Shown piece after piece: positions 1-11,384 of a stretch of DNA of 64,000 nucleotides (position 1 is its first letter; each line of letters opens with the position of its first letter). Location: the NCBI GenBank assembly GCA_948567375.1, contig OX419761.1, forward strand, positions 15,998,501-16,062,500. Direction: 5' to 3'. The notes beneath the pieces were generated by a model. That model was not told the DNA's origin and did no database searches. It saw only the letters and a program-made list of their open reading frames with translations. The translations under genes were made by a program, and so were the position numbers. Origin of the DNA: Lunularia cruciata (Eukaryota; Streptophyta; Marchantiopsida; Lunulariales; Lunulariaceae).

Positions 1-2620
1 CGTAGGCTCAATAAGCAAACCATGAAGAATGCATATCCCTTGCCTCGGATCAATGACCTGCTTGATCAATTAAGTAGAGCATGCTACTTTTCCAAGCTAG
101 ATCTTTGTAGCGGCTATTGGCAAATTCCTATTGAAGGAGAGGACGTGCAAAAGACTACCTTTTGCACAAGGTATGGACATTTTGAGTGGAGAGTTCTACC
201 TTTCATACTCACTAATGCTCCAGCAGTCTTCATGGATCAGATGCATCGGGTGTTGGAGGGGCTATTGGATCAATCCGTGGTAGTGTTCTTAGATGATATC
301 TTAATCTATAGTAGGACAGAGGCAAAACACATGAATCATGTGTGAGAAGTCCTAAGATGACTACGACAATGGAAATTTTACTGCAAGAAGTCAAAGTGTG
401 CTTTTTGGCAGAAGGAGGTTACCTTCTTGGGTCATAAGATCTCATCAGAGGGGATCAAGATGGAAGAAGAGAAGATCAAGGCCATTACTGATTGGCCTAC
501 CCCGAAGGATGCTACCAAAGTACGAGCATTCAATGGATTGGCCAGTTTTTACCGATGGTTCATCCACTATTATGCTCACGTGGCTGCACCATTGATTGAC
601 CTCTTGGGAAAGAACTCGAGCTTCCAGTGGACCACCAAGCATGAAGAAGCATTCCAGAAGTTAAAACATATGGTGTCTTCAAGACCCATTCTTCAACCAT
701 ATGATCCTCAACTACCTTGTGTGGTTGATTTTGATGCTTCTAACTTTGCAATTGGAGCTGTGTTGCAACAAGAATTTCCAGATGGACTACATCCTATTGC
801 CTTTGTGTCTCGCTGACTAAATACAGCTGAAAGAAATTACTCTACTCGAGATCGAGAACAACTTGCAATGGTATATGCCACCAAGGTATGGAGGCATTAT
901 CTCTTGGGGAAACAAGTGATCATGCAAACTGATCACAAGCCATTGTTGCAGACCTTACACCTAGAGCACATGAAGAGTCGACATCATCGATAGGAAGAGC
1001 AACTCCAATTGTTCGACATCAAACTTGAGTACAAACCAAGTCGGTTCCATGTCATCCTTGATGCTCTATCACAACGACCTGATTTGAAGTCTCTTCCTCT
1101 CATCACGGCAGCAATTACGACGGTGTCAATTGATCCCAAGATTCATAATGAGTTTTGGTTAGCTCTACAGCAAGATCCCTTGTTCCAAATGGTACATGGT
1201 TGGCTCACAACAGGTGATAAGGAGTACAACACCTTCTCCTTCAAGGAAGGCCTTCTATTCCATGCGGACCGGATCTATGTTCCAGCCAAAGGTGATCTTC
1301 GACTTGTGCGCCTTCAAGAAGCCCATGATTTACCCATCGCTGGTCACATGGGTGTGGACAAGACCTTGGGTACCCTCCAACGTCAATGGTGGTGGCCCAA
1401 CATGACACGGGATGTTCAAGAATTTGTCCGATCATGTCAGAGCTGCCAATGTAACAAGGCCAGCAACCAGAAGCCGGGTGGACTCCTTCAACCGCTTGCC
1501 GTTCCATCAGCTCGTTGGGAGCATGTGAGCTTGGATCTCATCACATCCTTGCCAAAGACAAAACAAGGACACACCGCCATCGTGGTGTTTGTGGTTAAGC
1601 TTAGTAAGCAAATCCACTTGGCACCAACCTGTGATACCGTGGATGCTCCAACCTTAGCGCAAATGTACTTCAACAATGTCTTCAAGTATCATGGAATGCC
1701 ACGCGTACTCATCTCCAATCGGGATCCTCGCTTTACCAGGAAGTTTTGGCAAGCACTCTTTCAGATACTCGGCACCAAGCTTGCTTTGTCCATGGCCTAT
1801 CATCCTCAAACTGATGGACAAACCAAACGTGCAAATCGTATATTGGAGGATATGTTGCGTGCCTTTGTTAATGTCCACCATACCAATTGGGATGAATGTC
1901 TTGCCATTGCCGAATTTGCCTACAACAATTCCAAACAAGCAAGCACCAGATTCTCTCCTTTCTTTCTCAATTTTGGCCAAGATCTGCTTGTTCCAAATTC
2001 TCTTCTTGCTTCCCCTCCATCTTAGGTTCCTCATACTTCCACATTCTTGACCACTATATCCCAATCTCTCCAACAAGCCAAGTCTCACCTCCTTGTTGCT
2101 CAGAATCGCCAAAAACAATATGCAGACCACCATCGTCGAGATCTCACCTTTGAAGTTGGTGATAAAGTCATGCTATCCTCTAATAACCTCCCTCTCCCAC
2201 TTGATACCCAAGTTCGTAAACTTGCCCCTAATTGGATAGGACCCTTTGATATCACCCAAATTGTCTCTCCTGTTGCTTATCGTCTTGCCTTGCCTTGTCA
2301 CATGCGTCTCCATCTTGTCTTTCATGTTTCCAAGTTGAAACCCTTTGTTCCTAACCCCTCTTCCTTTTCCTCTTGAGTCCAACCTCCCCCTCTTCCTATC
2401 CCTATCAATGATCATGAGGAGTACGAAGTTGATCGTATCCTTGCACGTCGCCACATTCAACAAGGCCGTCGCCAACATACGGAGTACAAGGTCCTTTGGA
2501 AAGGGTATCCCCTTCATGATGCCACTTGGGAACCTCTTTCTAACCTCCACAATACACAGACGGCCATCTAGGAATTTGAAGCTTCATTGGCAACGAGGAC
2601 GTTACCAACTAGCAGCCGGG
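1..2620 (+). pseudogene. Ty3/gypsy chromovirus pol remnant (family 1, copy 1): RT, RNase H, integrase, chromodomain
   Basis: The 3' two-thirds of a chromovirus polyprotein in one reading frame, entering at the window edge. Reverse transcriptase palm lies at 22-345 with the catalytic FLDDIL near residue 90. The thumb, connection and RNase H follow at 427-990. Integrase lies at 1009-2376 with an HHCC finger (HMG...CQSCQC) and a DDE core. A chromodomain at about 2410-2550 has the typical YEVDRIL start and VLWKGYP...ATWEPLSNL end. Stops interrupt the frame near 343, 358, 814, 991, 2023, 2374 and 2570, mostly TGA or TAG. Several fit CGA to TGA or CAG to TAG changes, as expected from deamination of methylated cytosine (inference). 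No frameshift was needed to follow it. It cannot make an intact protein. A purine-rich tract and an LTR follow directly, so this is the element's 3' end. Confidence 0.93.
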
Positions 2621-2625
2621 GAATA

Positions 2626-3045
2626 TGTAACAATATGGAGTTTAGCGACAAAGTCAGTCAGGCTCACGAAGTAGCACATAAGACAAATTAGCCTAGAATA
2701 TTCCAAAAGTATCTAGGAAACTTCTTAGGAAGCTTCCCGGTTAGCTTAGCTTGCACCTTAAGTAAGTAGCTTCTAGAAGGAAGCTTCTAGAAGCTTCCAA
2801 CTAGCTTAGCTTGCCCGCCAAGTAGGCGGCTTCTAGAAGGAAGCTTCTTGAGAAGCTTCCTAGTTAACTTGGCTTGCACTCTAAGAAAGCGGCTTGAGAA
2901 GCTTCTTGATTCTCAAGGGCCTTGTATGCTACCTATAAATACCAAAGCCAAAGCTCATGCTAGGCATTTGGAGTTTTCCCTCATTCAAGCATCCCAATGT
3001 GAGGTTCCATTCTCCTATTTCTCTCCTCAGTTTCGGTCTTTTACA
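2626..3045 (+). repeat. LTR of chromovirus family 1 (3' LTR)
   Basis: About 420 bp starting TGTAACAATATGGAG and ending TTTTACA, immediately after the purine tract AGCCGGGGAATA. Related copies start at 6107 and 44271 (+) and lie reversed at 33179-33610. It contains repeated AAGCTTCTAGAAGCTTCC-like hairpins and a TATAAATACC promoter box near 2935. At the 44271 copy the LTR is followed by a tRNA-Met primer site, which fixes the LTR boundaries. Confidence 0.9.
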
Positions 3046-3565
3046 TTAATTCCAAGTAACAAATTTGTGCTTGTGTTTGTGAGTGTTGGGAAAATTTCAA
3101 AGTGCAAGTCAGTGTGATTGTTGGATGTTGGATTTTGTAGCCTTGATCTTCATTCTATTTGTTTGATCCTGAGTGAAGTGTAATCAAAGCAATGCCTTAA
3201 TAAATATGAAAGGAATTGTAGTGTTGGTAGTATTTTGCATTTGTGAGTGCAACATGAGTTTGATGTGTAGCAATTTTGATTGAGGAAGTTGTGCCTTAAG
3301 TGGAGGGGTGGAACATAATTTTGAGGTAAAGTCATTTTATAGTGAAGTAGTTGGCTTTGAGAGAACCTAAATGATCATAATCAAGATTTGTTTGGACAAA
3401 ATTTGATGGAATTGTGATTGTAGAGTATTTATTCATGACAAGATTGTGATCAATGCTTATTACTCTCTTCTGGGTGTAGTTTCTACCTAAGAGACTAAAG
3501 AAGAACTCAAGAAGAACTAAATTGTTACGTGTTACTTTGTATTTGACCATTTCTGACTCGTATCT
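3046..3565. other. No gene recognised; AT-rich sequence between two nested retroelements
   Basis: This 520-bp stretch follows the family 1 LTR and precedes the family 2 integrase fragment. Its short open frames have no recognisable domain and no repeat partner was seen in the window. It may be host DNA or decayed retroelement interior. Confidence 0.5.
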
Positions 3566-4606
3566 CTGTGAGAACAAACTTTATTTACCTGATTATTACA
3601 AAAGTGATACTTGTTGGGTTGTCACATGACAACCCAACAAGTAGCAAAATGACTTATGTACATCCTACCACCAAGGACATGATTGCTCCACAATTTGCTC
3701 AATTATACTTAGATGTAGTATTTTCTCACCATGGTCTATCTTGGGTGCTCATCATTGAGAGAGGCACCCAATTCACTAGTTTGTTTTGGAGAACACTCTT
3801 TGGAATTTTCAAAACCAAATTGGCCATTTCCACAACTCACCATCTACAAATTGATGGACAAATAGAGTGGGCTAATTGCATTATTGAGGATATGCTTTGG
3901 GGCTTCACCTTAGATGAGCAAGAGAGGTAGGACACCTTCTTCCACTAGTGGAATTTGCTTCTAAAAATTCAGTGAATATATCCACATAGGTCATACTATT
4001 CTTCCTCATGTATGGAGAGCATCTTTTCACACCTTCAAGCTTGATGAAGATCTACCCGGTGGCTACCAAGGTTGACACTATCAACACTTTTGTTTCTAAA
4101 ATCCAACAAGGTGTGAATGCAAGCACAAGTTGTAGATTGCCCAAAATTGATTAAAAAGAAATAGTATGTACATGCACATTGCATGCACATGGAGTTCAAT
4201 GTTGAGGATAAAGTCTGGCTGTCCACAACCAACCTCACATTAGTTGGCCCTTGTAAGCTCAAACCTTGTTTTATTGGGCCCTTTCCCATCCTTCAACAAA
4301 TTGGCATAATGGCTAATCATCTCAAGTTATTGCTACACATGAAGATCCACCCAATGTTCCATGTTTCCTTATTGCACAAATATGCACCTTGATTTCCCCA
4401 CTCTCCTTCCAAACAAGAAGTTAGACCTTGTCTAACATTCATTGATGGCACAGAGGAATATGAAATCAAATGCATTCTCCAGCAATGCATCCATGGTACC
4501 CATCATCCACGTGTGGAATATCTAGTACAATGGAAAAGGTACCCATTATATAAGGCAACATGGGAACCAATAGTCAACTTGATCCATGCACTAATGTTAA
4601 TATAAT
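3566..4606 (+). pseudogene. Ty3/gypsy chromovirus family 2 remnant: integrase C-terminal half and chromodomain
   Basis: A degenerate 3' fragment of a second chromovirus. The frame at 3568-3930 reads as the second half of an integrase core (YLDVVFSHHGL...RGTQF...ISTTHH). The frame at 4183-4392 is the integrase C-terminal DNA-binding part (VEDKVWLSTTNL...MFHVSLLHKY). A chromodomain follows at about 4455-4590 (YEIKCIL...EYLVQWKRYP...ATWEPI). Stops and frame changes separate the pieces and the reverse transcriptase is absent. Its LTR starts about 55 bp downstream. The sequence is clearly different from family 1, so this is a separate lineage lying between two family 1 copies. Confidence 0.85.
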
Positions 4607-4660
4607 CTTTTGAGCAATAGCTTTGCAATGAAGATATTATGTCTTAAAAAGGGAGTGGTT

Positions 4661-5248
4661 TGTAACACCATTAGTTCGACATATTATCTAGAGGTGGAAA
4701 TTATCTTAGTAATATTTGGAAGGATGTTAGATATAATGGATTAAGTAGATTAGATAAATGTGTCACCAAAAGAGTACTTCCACTAATAGGGCAAGAGCCA
4801 AAAACACCTTGAAAACTTCAAAGCCTAAGCTGATGAATTAGGCCTCAAAATAGAGAGATTCTCTGCTCTTTTTAGAGTAAAAGGTTGGCCTTCTCCACCC
4901 ACTATTTGTTTTATTGAGACCTTTCCAATGATACTTCACTCATTTGATTCTAATCTTCTTAGAAGAAGATTCTCTAAAGATTCCCTTTGGTAAAACTTGT
5001 TTGACCAACCAAATAGAACAAGGCATGACATGTCACCCATCCATGAAACTAATCTAAGGGTTTGATCTTGTTGACATATCACCAATCCATGCATCTGATC
5101 CAAGGGTGGAACTTCATTTGAGTGGATCCTCTTTGCTATACAATAAAGACAAGGTGCTCCTTTGGGGGATTGGAGTATTGAGTGTTGAAGCCTTGTGTTC
5201 TTCTTTGGTGTTTCTCTTGGGGGGTTCTACTATCCTTGGAATATTATA
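4661..5248 (+). repeat. LTR of chromovirus family 2
   Basis: Starts TGTAACACCATTAG right after a purine tract (AAAAAGGGAGTGGTT) and resembles the LTR at 34170-34898 over most of its length. It carries CTATACAATAAAGAC near 5136 as a promoter or poly(A)-type box. The right edge, near ATATTATAG, is less certain. Family 1 integrase sequence resumes about 10 bp later, so this end lies against or inside another element. Confidence 0.75.
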
Positions 5249-5257
5249 GCTACTCAA

Positions 5258-6106
5258 TACCAAGGTTTCTTTGTCCACGGCCTATCATCCTCAAATTGAT
5301 GGACAAACTGGATGTGCAAATTGCACCTTGGAGGATATGCTTTGTGCTTTTGTCAACATTCACCATATTATTTTGGATGAATGTCTTATAGTTGTTGAGT
5401 TTGCTTACAATAACTCTAAGCAAACAAGCACTAGATTCTTTCCCTTCTTTCTTAATCTTGGCCAAGATCTACTTGTTTCAGATTTTCTTCTTGCTTCTCT
5501 TCCATCTCATGTCCCTCATACTTCTACCTTCTTGATCACAATATCCCAATCTTTATAATAAGCCAAATCTCACCTCTTTGTTGCTCAAAATTGTCAAAAA
5601 AATATGCAAACAAACATTATTGTGATCTCACCTTTCAACTTGGTGATAAGTTCATGCTTTCTTCTAGTAATCTACCCCTCCCACTTGATACCCAAGTTCA
5701 CAAATTTACTTCAAATTAGATAGGTCCGTTTGATGTCAACAAAATCATTTCTCATGTTGTTTATCGACTTGCCTTGCCTTGTCATATACAAATCCATCTT
5801 ATCTTTTATGTTTCCAAGTTGAAACCGTTTGTTTCTAATCCATCTTCCTTTTCCTCTCATGTCCAACTCCCTCCTCCCATCCCTATTAATGATCATGAGG
5901 AGTATGAAGTTGATCGTATCCTTGCACGTTTCCATATTTAACATGGTTGCCAACAACATACTAAGTACAAAGTCCTTTGGAATGGATATCTCCTTCATGA
6001 TGCCACTTGGAAGCCTCTTTCTCATTTCCACAATGCACAAATGACCATCCAAGAGTTTGAAGCTTCCATGGTGACAAGGATATCACCAACTAGCAGGAGG
6101 AAAATA
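5258..6106 (+). pseudogene. Chromovirus family 1, copy 2: integrase tail and chromodomain
   Basis: Begins abruptly inside the integrase core (LSTAYHPQIDGQT, corresponding to about 1785 in copy 1). It continues through the integrase C-terminus to a chromodomain at about 5880-6060 (HEEYEVDRIL...YKVLWNGY...ATWKPLSHF). Several stops and single-residue deletions break the frame. It is closely similar to 1785-2620 and ends in its own LTR. The sudden start beside a family 2 LTR suggests interruption or deletion by that element. Confidence 0.87.
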
Positions 6107-6388
6107 TGTAACAATATGGAGTTTATAAATGAGTTAGTTGAGATTAATAAAGTAGCAAATAAGCCAAGAATTATTAGAATATTCTAGAAGCATCTAGGAA
6201 GCTACTTGGTATGTCTAAGTATTGGGTACGCCAAGTGGTGACTATTAGGAGAAAGTTTCTTTAGAAGCTTCTTGAGAGTCTTGCATAAATATCAAAGCCC
6301 AAGCTCATGTTGGGTATTTAGAGTTTCATTCATTCAAGAGTCCCCAATGTGATCTTCCATCCTCTAATTCTCTCCTTGGTCTTTTACA
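6107..6388 (+). repeat. LTR of chromovirus family 1, internally deleted
   Basis: Starts TGTAACAATATGGAGTTTAT after the purine tract GCAGGAGGAAAATA and ends CTTTTACA like the other family 1 LTRs. At about 282 bp it is some 140 bp shorter than the 2626 copy, with part of the AAGCTTCTAGAAG-rich middle missing. Confidence 0.82.
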
Positions 6389-8480
6389 ATAGAAGTGCCT
6401 AGGAGTCATGCATGAATTAGTAAAATTGCCTACCTAAATGCACAAAAACTACAAAGGAAACTTTTGAAGAATATGCCAAGTGCAATAATAATTTAGAGTA
6501 GTTGCTAAAGTCTTTGCAATTGCTTTAGTCATTTATTCATCTTTATCGTCATCTTCATTAGTAAATGTAATGATGGGAAGTCGAGGTATTGCGGAACACC
6601 AATTTGAAGCAGTTGCTTGAAACTATAACACTTCTTGTTCCTTAGCAATGCATATCTAAATAGAATGCTTTGGCCATGCTGGTTTAGCCCCACAAAGATT
6701 ACGAACTACACTTTTTATTGATTCAATTGATATGTGATATCCATGATAATAACATTGCTAATGATTAAGCATCTTTGACAAGATGGACATTGGTCAAAAG
6801 GATGTGCTCTAACCAACCTTTTGAATCCATTGGGTGAATTGTTAAAAGAAATTCATGGCCTAATTTTGTTGCTCCTTGAGTGCAATAACCATATTTAGTA
6901 CATGTTCTAGATATTTTTCTTAGATGCCTTGGCCAAAATTTTTGCACATCCTTGTCATTATAGCCAAGATCGCTGATCTTAATTCTATTTTGTATTGCCA
7001 ATATCTCCATGCTTTGATAAATGGTGACACATGCACCTTCCAAAAGTTATAATTCCTCAGAATCTCTTCAAGGATGGTGCACAAAAGTAGAGCTTACTCA
7101 TTGTCAATAAACATAACATGGTTGTGATCCAATTGGCATTGTGTGGCCCTCCACCCAAATATGCAAGATGCATGCATTCTTTACAACGAATGCATCTATT
7201 GGGAGTATGATGTGGTTGCACACCTATGGGAATCATATTTTTTGTCTGGAGCACTTGGCAATTGTAGATGAAATCTTGGCACTTGCATCCGGTGAGCATA
7301 AGAAGGAAGGCATAAGCATGGACATGGAAGTATGGATCATAAAGCCAAATCAAGCTGCATAAGCTTAATAGAGGTCCTTGCTAGTTTCCCATGTTTGAAA
7401 AATGTATCCCCCATATGGCACTGCCACTTCATTTTGTTCCTTTTGTTGATTTAAGCATTTGATGGCACAATCCAATATCAAGTGCTTGCAAGAAGCAATC
7501 CAAAGCTTCCGGATTGTCAGACACGTGTGTAGGGTTGGTTTCAATGATGCAAATTGAATAACTCATGCTTGCATGCAACAAAATAAAGATAAACAAAGCC
7601 ATGAACAAGGCAAAGGTGCCATGTCCAAAAGGAGGTGCACCAATCTACAACTAGGTGATATATGTTTAAGGGTTTGATAATTTGGTTTTAGTGGTGCTAA
7701 TTGAAGAACTCATGCTTGTACATATGAGGTAAGGTGAAGAAAAGCAAATCAAATGGTGTCCAACGTCCAATGACATGGGGCCATAAGTTGCAAAATTTCA
7801 CCAATGGCATGGGGTTGTAGGTCAAGAACTTGTGGCCAAGGCCATAGGCTAGAATAACTCTTTCTAACATACTCTTTCCAAGGTATTGTCATTTTACCAC
7901 TCATTTATCTAAGATGCAATAGATGAACCCTTAATCCATTCAACAAACTCAATTATGAACAATATTCTATGTACAATACCTCTAACTTTGCTCTTTGTGC
8001 TAACATGTCTTTGCTATATATTTGCCTAAAATTTTTATTCATGTTTATTTTTCTCTCTTTATTCCTTGTTACTCCACATATTGAACAACACTAAAATGCG
8101 ATTATATGTTCTATTTACCTTGCACTAGTTTATTTGGTGTAAAAGATAATTTGAGTAGTTTTTTTTTTACATTCTATGATCTTAATCATTTGATAGTATA
8201 GTCCTTCTTATGTTGTGTTGAACCTCAACGTTCTCTTATCATTTTAAAGGTTAATTAGGCAACAAGTGGACTAGATAGCAATGTTTTCCATTTACATAAC
8301 TTTGAGTTACTTGTTTGCACTGCTACTTCTATCACGTGGTCATTTAGTCAAGGTGTTCTTGATGTTTTTAGTCCAAAGATGCAAGAATTGCAAACCACAA
8401 TTCCTATATCCATTTGCTTGTTGCGTTTTCTTTCTAGTTAATCTATAGCTAAATATGAGAACTCAATTGAAATAAAACTT
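6389..8480. other. No recognised gene; two minus-strand open frames of unknown kind
   Basis: Two adjacent minus-strand frames at 6765-7043 (92 codons) and 7057-7353 (98 codons) are in different frames. The second is rich in Cys and His (GCKCQDF, CIRCKECMHL), which could be remnants of a zinc-binding transposase or another element protein, but I do not recognise the family. The rest, including 7360-8480, is AT-rich with nothing identifiable. Confidence 0.35.
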
Positions 8481-8915
8481 GGTAATTAGCAATATTTTTG
8501 GTACACCTGGTCATGAGATTTTGCATATAAGTGATTCATGAACCCTTGGAAAATTGTCTACTAGTTAACAAGACAGGGACTTCCTTAAACTTTGTTGTTC
8601 TCAAGGATAATGCCAAGATTTAGTACAGAATAGGGATAGCACTAGGAAGAAAACATTTGGTAGTAGGCAGTTTAGGCACTTAGCACTTAGGTAAAAAGCT
8701 TAATGAAAATATCATTAATTACAACATAAAATACAATCATTAATTACAATACAAATACAAGACACGTAAGACTTAGAAACCAAAATGGTCTGTTACTAAT
8801 GAATAATGTTTGGAATCTTGGGTCCGTGTGAACTCTAGATTCCATACTATATATTCATTGGTAAATTCTGACTAACTCTTAGGGGGTGACGCCAAACTTT
8901 AGCTACTGCGTATGC

Positions 8916-8956
8916 AGTATAATCCCAAACGGCCCACCCCAGTTTGGGATTATACT
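8916..8956. other. Perfect 15-bp hairpin
   Basis: AGTATAATCCCAAAC (8916-8930) and its exact reverse complement GTTTGGGATTATACT (8942-8956) are separated by an 11-nt loop. It is perfect despite lying in a degenerate region. No transposon terminus or gene was recognised beside it. Confidence 0.85.
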
Positions 8957-9419
8957 AATTATGTAATTAGAATTATAGGTACTATTCCATTTCTTATCGT
9001 TGTCTTTTCCTTGCCTTTTATTCTATGGCCCTTTATCCTCCACTCTGGTAGCTGGTCCGTTCCGGGTACTATTCTCTACATAAAATAGATAAAAAAGAAA
9101 AAGAAAACAAATGTACATATGTACAATATATACGGACAAGAAGGAACACCACCATACTCATGTTGTCAAAGGTGACTCCTCCACTTCTTTTGCGCCTTTT
9201 CCCTTTCTCTCCTCGTAAAAAAGACATCTCGGAAGATTTCAACTAGCTTTACTGCACTTCTTTTGCGCCTTTCCCCTTTCTGTAAAAAAGACTTCTCGCG
9301 AGATTTCAACTAGCTTTACAAACAAGCTTCAAAACCTTTCTCACTCTACGTGTCCTTTGCATTGAGCAGCGCCGAAGAAATGTGCATACCTTAGAGGCTT
9401 TTTACAGGCTTACTCTAGG

Positions 9420-9890
9420 TGAGATGTTAATAGTTCAGTCGAACACAAGAATCAAACTCATCGAGTCCATAATTTTAAGTAGTATCATCTCGAATGCAAA
9501 GACAATTTCATAATTTTAGAGACTTTTTACATGTTTACTCTAGTTGAGATGCTAAATATTTCAGTCGAACGCAAGAATCAAACTCATTGAGTCCATAAGT
9601 TTAAGTAGTATAATCTCAAATACAAAGACAAGTTCATAATTTTGAGTAGTATCATCTCGAATGCAAAGACAAGTTCATAATTTTAGAAACTTTTTACATG
9701 TTTACTCTAGTTGAGATGCTAAATATTTCAGTCGAACACAAGAATCAAACTCATTGAGTCCATAAGTTCAAGTAGTATAATCTCAAATACAAAGACAAGT
9801 TCATAATTTTGAGTAGTATCATCTCGAATGCAAAGACAAGTTCATAATTTTAAGTACTGTCATCTCAAAGGCAAAGACAAGTTGATTCTT
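9420..9890 (+). repeat. Short-range tandem duplication inside repeat R
   Basis: A block containing AGTAGTATCATCTCGAATG, CAAAGACAAGTTCATAATTTT and GTTGAGATGCTAAATATTTC is repeated about three times, with partial copies at the ends. The other R copies have only one version, so the amplification is local. Confidence 0.75.
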
Positions 9891-10334
9891 TTAAAGTAAT
9901 GATTATGTAAGATTTAAATAATATTGATTCCAACCGACTTCATAGCCACGCTTTTATCTAAGACGTTATAGAGCCTTTGCACTTAATATTACAACTAGTT
10001 CAACCGCGTGCATGATGCAAAGGGCGAAAAGGACTCTCGAAAACATACATGGTCCCCCTCTCCACCTTTGCCCCCGTCTCCAACAACAATTCCGTCCGTT
10101 GTCCCATCCCCTTAAATAGTTTCATCCGTTGTTTTAGTCCATCCCCTGAAGTAGTTTCATCATTGTCTTAGTCTCCAAACATAGTTTCCATCCTGGTCTC
10201 CATCCGTTATCCCATCCCCAGGAACACTTCCGTCCCCGTCCCCTAGGTACCACCTGCCCTAGTAGGAGACGATCACTTCTTGAAGGTTAGTAAGATTAGT
10301 AAGATACGCAAATACAGACACAAAACGGGAGTAA

Positions 10335-10432
10335 TTTCGACCGCGTAAGTAACAAGAAGTATGGGAAGACCCTGTCAATCCGTACAAGGAGAAGACAGAG
10401 GGGAAAAATGGGGCTAAGCCCTAATAGCATCG
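10335..10432 (-). repeat. Short element S (minus orientation)
   Basis: Read on the minus strand it has the S landmarks: GGGCTTAGCCCC near its 5' end, TTGTACGGATTGACAGGGTCTTCCC in the middle, ending ACGCGGTCG. About 100 bp, located inside repeat R copy a. Confidence 0.7.
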
Positions 10433-10860
10433 GACATGGAAAGGACACGCAAACGTGATGACAGACAAAGCTACAGTTTTGTAATTCAGGGCTACAGAAA
10501 GACTCTGCCCAACAACCCCTCCGAAGACTTCTGCACCCATCCCTGTTGGTGCTTTCACGCTGTCTTTGAAGACTTTTATGACCAGGGGAGCGAATCTGTG
10601 AAATAGTGCTCTTCTCCTCGGCAGGCTATGTGGATGCTTAGCACCTGGTTCGCTCTTGTTCCGGGAAGTTGAGGGTGTTGCGTTTCCAGCATTTGTGTGC
10701 ATGTCATCCGCGCAGTAGCCAACACGGGAGGGAATCGCAGAGCTACTTACAGGTCGTACGGGGACGTTCATGATGGAACTCGTGAAGTTACTCGTTTTTC
10801 ATCCTCTGATCAGATCATCTTCCGCCATCGGTCCACAGACATAACAAGGGTAATCTCAAA

Positions 10861-11333
10861 CTTGATTTCTCTAATTTCTCGTACAAACATCCCAAGGTTT
10901 GGTAAGTAGTATCTATATGCTTTCATAAGTTAAGTGGACATTTTGTGTAAGTCGGATTCAATTGTACCGTCAATATTTTCGTATATTTGTGTTCTCAAGT
11001 GCTTCTGTTTAATGTGTGTCGCCTTCTAAGCTTGATGCCGAGGTCGGGCATCAAGCTTACCACCTGCCAACTTAAACGCTTACACTATCATCGGGATTAC
11101 TACGTGCAGTGCGCTTATCATCACAGCTTCTGAAACTCACAACAGCGTTGAATTTCTTGCTTCTGGACAGTCTGGTGAAACTAGGCAAGATATCAGGAAT
11201 TCCACTTGCAATGGACGTGAGAGGATAAACTGAAAGCTTGTGGAACTGAGATTGCGATACATATCAGCTCACGATATTGGAGTAGCCTAGAGACAATATT
11301 GTGAACCGTCTGAACTGAGCGACTGCACCCACT
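10861..11333 (+). promoter_or_regulatory. Probable promoter / 5' UTR of the HNL gene
   Basis: Interval between the end of repeat R and the proposed HNL start codon. It contains a perfect hairpin at 11028-11058. No convincing TATA box or transcription start could be assigned by eye, and a 5' UTR intron is possible. The call rests mainly on position. Confidence 0.35.
11028..11058. other. Perfect 12-bp hairpin upstream of HNL gene
   Basis: AAGCTTGATGCC (11028-11039), a 7-nt loop GAGGTCG, then GGCATCAAGCTT (11047-11058). It lies about 275 bp upstream of the HNL ATG. It could be a structured 5' UTR element or a chance palindrome; nothing shows its use. Confidence 0.8.
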
Positions 11334-11384
11334 ATGGCGGCCTCAAGTTCTAGGCCCATGACACCTCTCTCTGTTCGCAAACGG
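11334..11384 (+). CDS. HNL exon 1 (start codon, 17 residues)
   Basis: ATG at 11334 opens a Ser/Arg-rich 17-codon exon (MAASSSRPM...) ending CGG before the donor GTTAGT at 11385. The following 178-bp intron ends TTTTGTAG at 11562. The junction keeps the frame with exon 2, whose first codon is TTG rather than ATG, so an upstream start is required. A weaker donor (GTGTAT at 11421) would add 12 residues. Confidence 0.6.

Larger units (their letters stand above)
8480..10860 (+). repeat. Dispersed repeat R, copy a (upstream of the HNL gene)
   Basis: Diverged member of a long repeat that recurs at about 41.2-43.0, 45.7-49.2, 58.6-60.1 and 62.6-64 kb. Shared landmarks, in order, are GATTCATGAACCCTTGGAAA, CACCACCATACTCATGTTG, a TTAGAGGC...TTACTCTAG block, ACAAGAATCAAACTC, GACAAAGCTACAGTTTTGTA, CCGAAGACTTCTGCAC, a GCGCTCTTCTCCTCGGC-type block and CTGATCAGATCATCTTCCGCC. 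No protein domain was recognised in it. It may be a non-autonomous transposon or a duplicated gene-upstream region. Confidence 0.6.

Noticed and set aside
6765-7353. Two Cys/His-containing minus-strand frames as a transposase gene
   Set aside because: The frames differ, no DDE or zinc-finger spacing of a known family could be fixed, so no function was assigned.
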